NCBI GenBank assembly: GCA_002373755.1
Contig: DFJU01000093.1
Location: 213 to 5,943 of the forward strand
Source: Bacteroidales bacterium UBA3663
GTDB lineage: Bacteria; Bacteroidota; Bacteroidia; Bacteroidales; UBA3663
Reading direction: 5' to 3'
Length of the DNA: 5,731 bases
Shown here: positions 5,629 to 5,731 of the stretch, one piece after another
Layout of the letters: each line of letters begins with the position of its first letter
Numbering within the stretch: position 1 is the stretch's first letter
The notes under the pieces: generated by a model
The model's database searches: none
What the model saw: only the letters and a program-made list of their open reading frames with translations
What the model was told of the DNA's origin: nothing
Position numbers and translations under genes: made by a program

Positions 5629-5731
5629 ATGGAACTGAAATTTTGCCAGAGCTGCGGAATGCCGCTCTCCGAAGAAGTCCTCGGCACGAACGCCGACGGA
5701 AGTAAGAATGAAGATTACTGCATGTACTGCT
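5629..5731 (+). CDS. Zinc-ribbon domain protein, N-terminal fragment (runs off right edge)
   Basis: The first 34 codons are present. Four cysteines, C6-x2-C9 and C31-x2-C34, form one zinc-binding knuckle pair. The wording FCQSCGMPLSEE, then GTNADGSKNEDYCMYC, matches the putative zinc-ribbon family (Zn_ribbon_2 type, FCQSCGMP...GTN.DGS...YC.YC). Proteins of this family are small and cytoplasmic and have no firmly established role; some carry an additional C-terminal domain, which cannot be judged here. The leader from the promoter at 5521-5551 is about 70 nt. The shared control module suggests expression together with the LiaF-like protein gene at 1473. The start is the first ATG in the frame and agrees with the family's usual N-terminus. 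Confidence 0.85.
   Translation, partial: MELKFCQSCGMPLSEEVLGTNADGSKNEDYCMYC

Overview
The window looks like chromosomal DNA from a member of the Bacteroidota, most likely order Bacteroidales. The evidence is a TonB-dependent receptor of the CarboxypepD_reg-like type paired with a DUF4249-type lipoprotein, several promoters that fit the Bacteroides sigma-factor consensus (TTG, 19-21 nt, TAnnTTTG) rather than -35/-10 boxes, weak or absent Shine-Dalgarno sequences, and a CarB of the sequence type I associate with Bacteroidetes. The genus cannot be read from the sequence.

Layout. Positions 1-1085 (minus strand) hold the N-terminal 361 codons of carB, the large subunit of carbamoyl-phosphate synthase; the rest lies off the left edge. 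Positions 1086-1472 are a divergent intergenic region with candidate carB promoters, a 14-bp inverted repeat, and a set of direct repeats in front of the next promoter. Positions 1473-2033 (plus) encode a small two-helix membrane protein with a LiaF-like C-terminal domain. Positions 2034-2257 hold a possible weak terminator and a good promoter set in nested inverted repeats. Positions 2258-4480 and 4527-5321 (plus) are an apparent two-gene operon: a TonB-dependent outer-membrane receptor and a DUF4249-type lipoprotein. It closes with a clear intrinsic terminator at 5347-5385. Positions 5386-5628 hold a second copy of the repeat-plus-promoter module. The first 34 codons of a zinc-ribbon protein gene run off the right edge from 5629.

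How the parts fit. The receptor and lipoprotein very likely form one outer-membrane uptake or surface complex; its substrate cannot be told from sequence. The most striking observation is that the LiaF-like gene and the zinc-ribbon gene, 4.1 kb apart and flanking the receptor operon, share a near-identical upstream control module. Tandem TTCGTCAC elements sit about two helical turns apart, followed by a conserved block, then a TTG/TACCTTTG promoter, all at the same spacing. This suggests one activator controlling both genes as a small regulon, with the receptor operon between them under a different promoter. The regulator is not in the window. carB is a housekeeping pyrimidine/arginine gene and appears to be only a neighbour.
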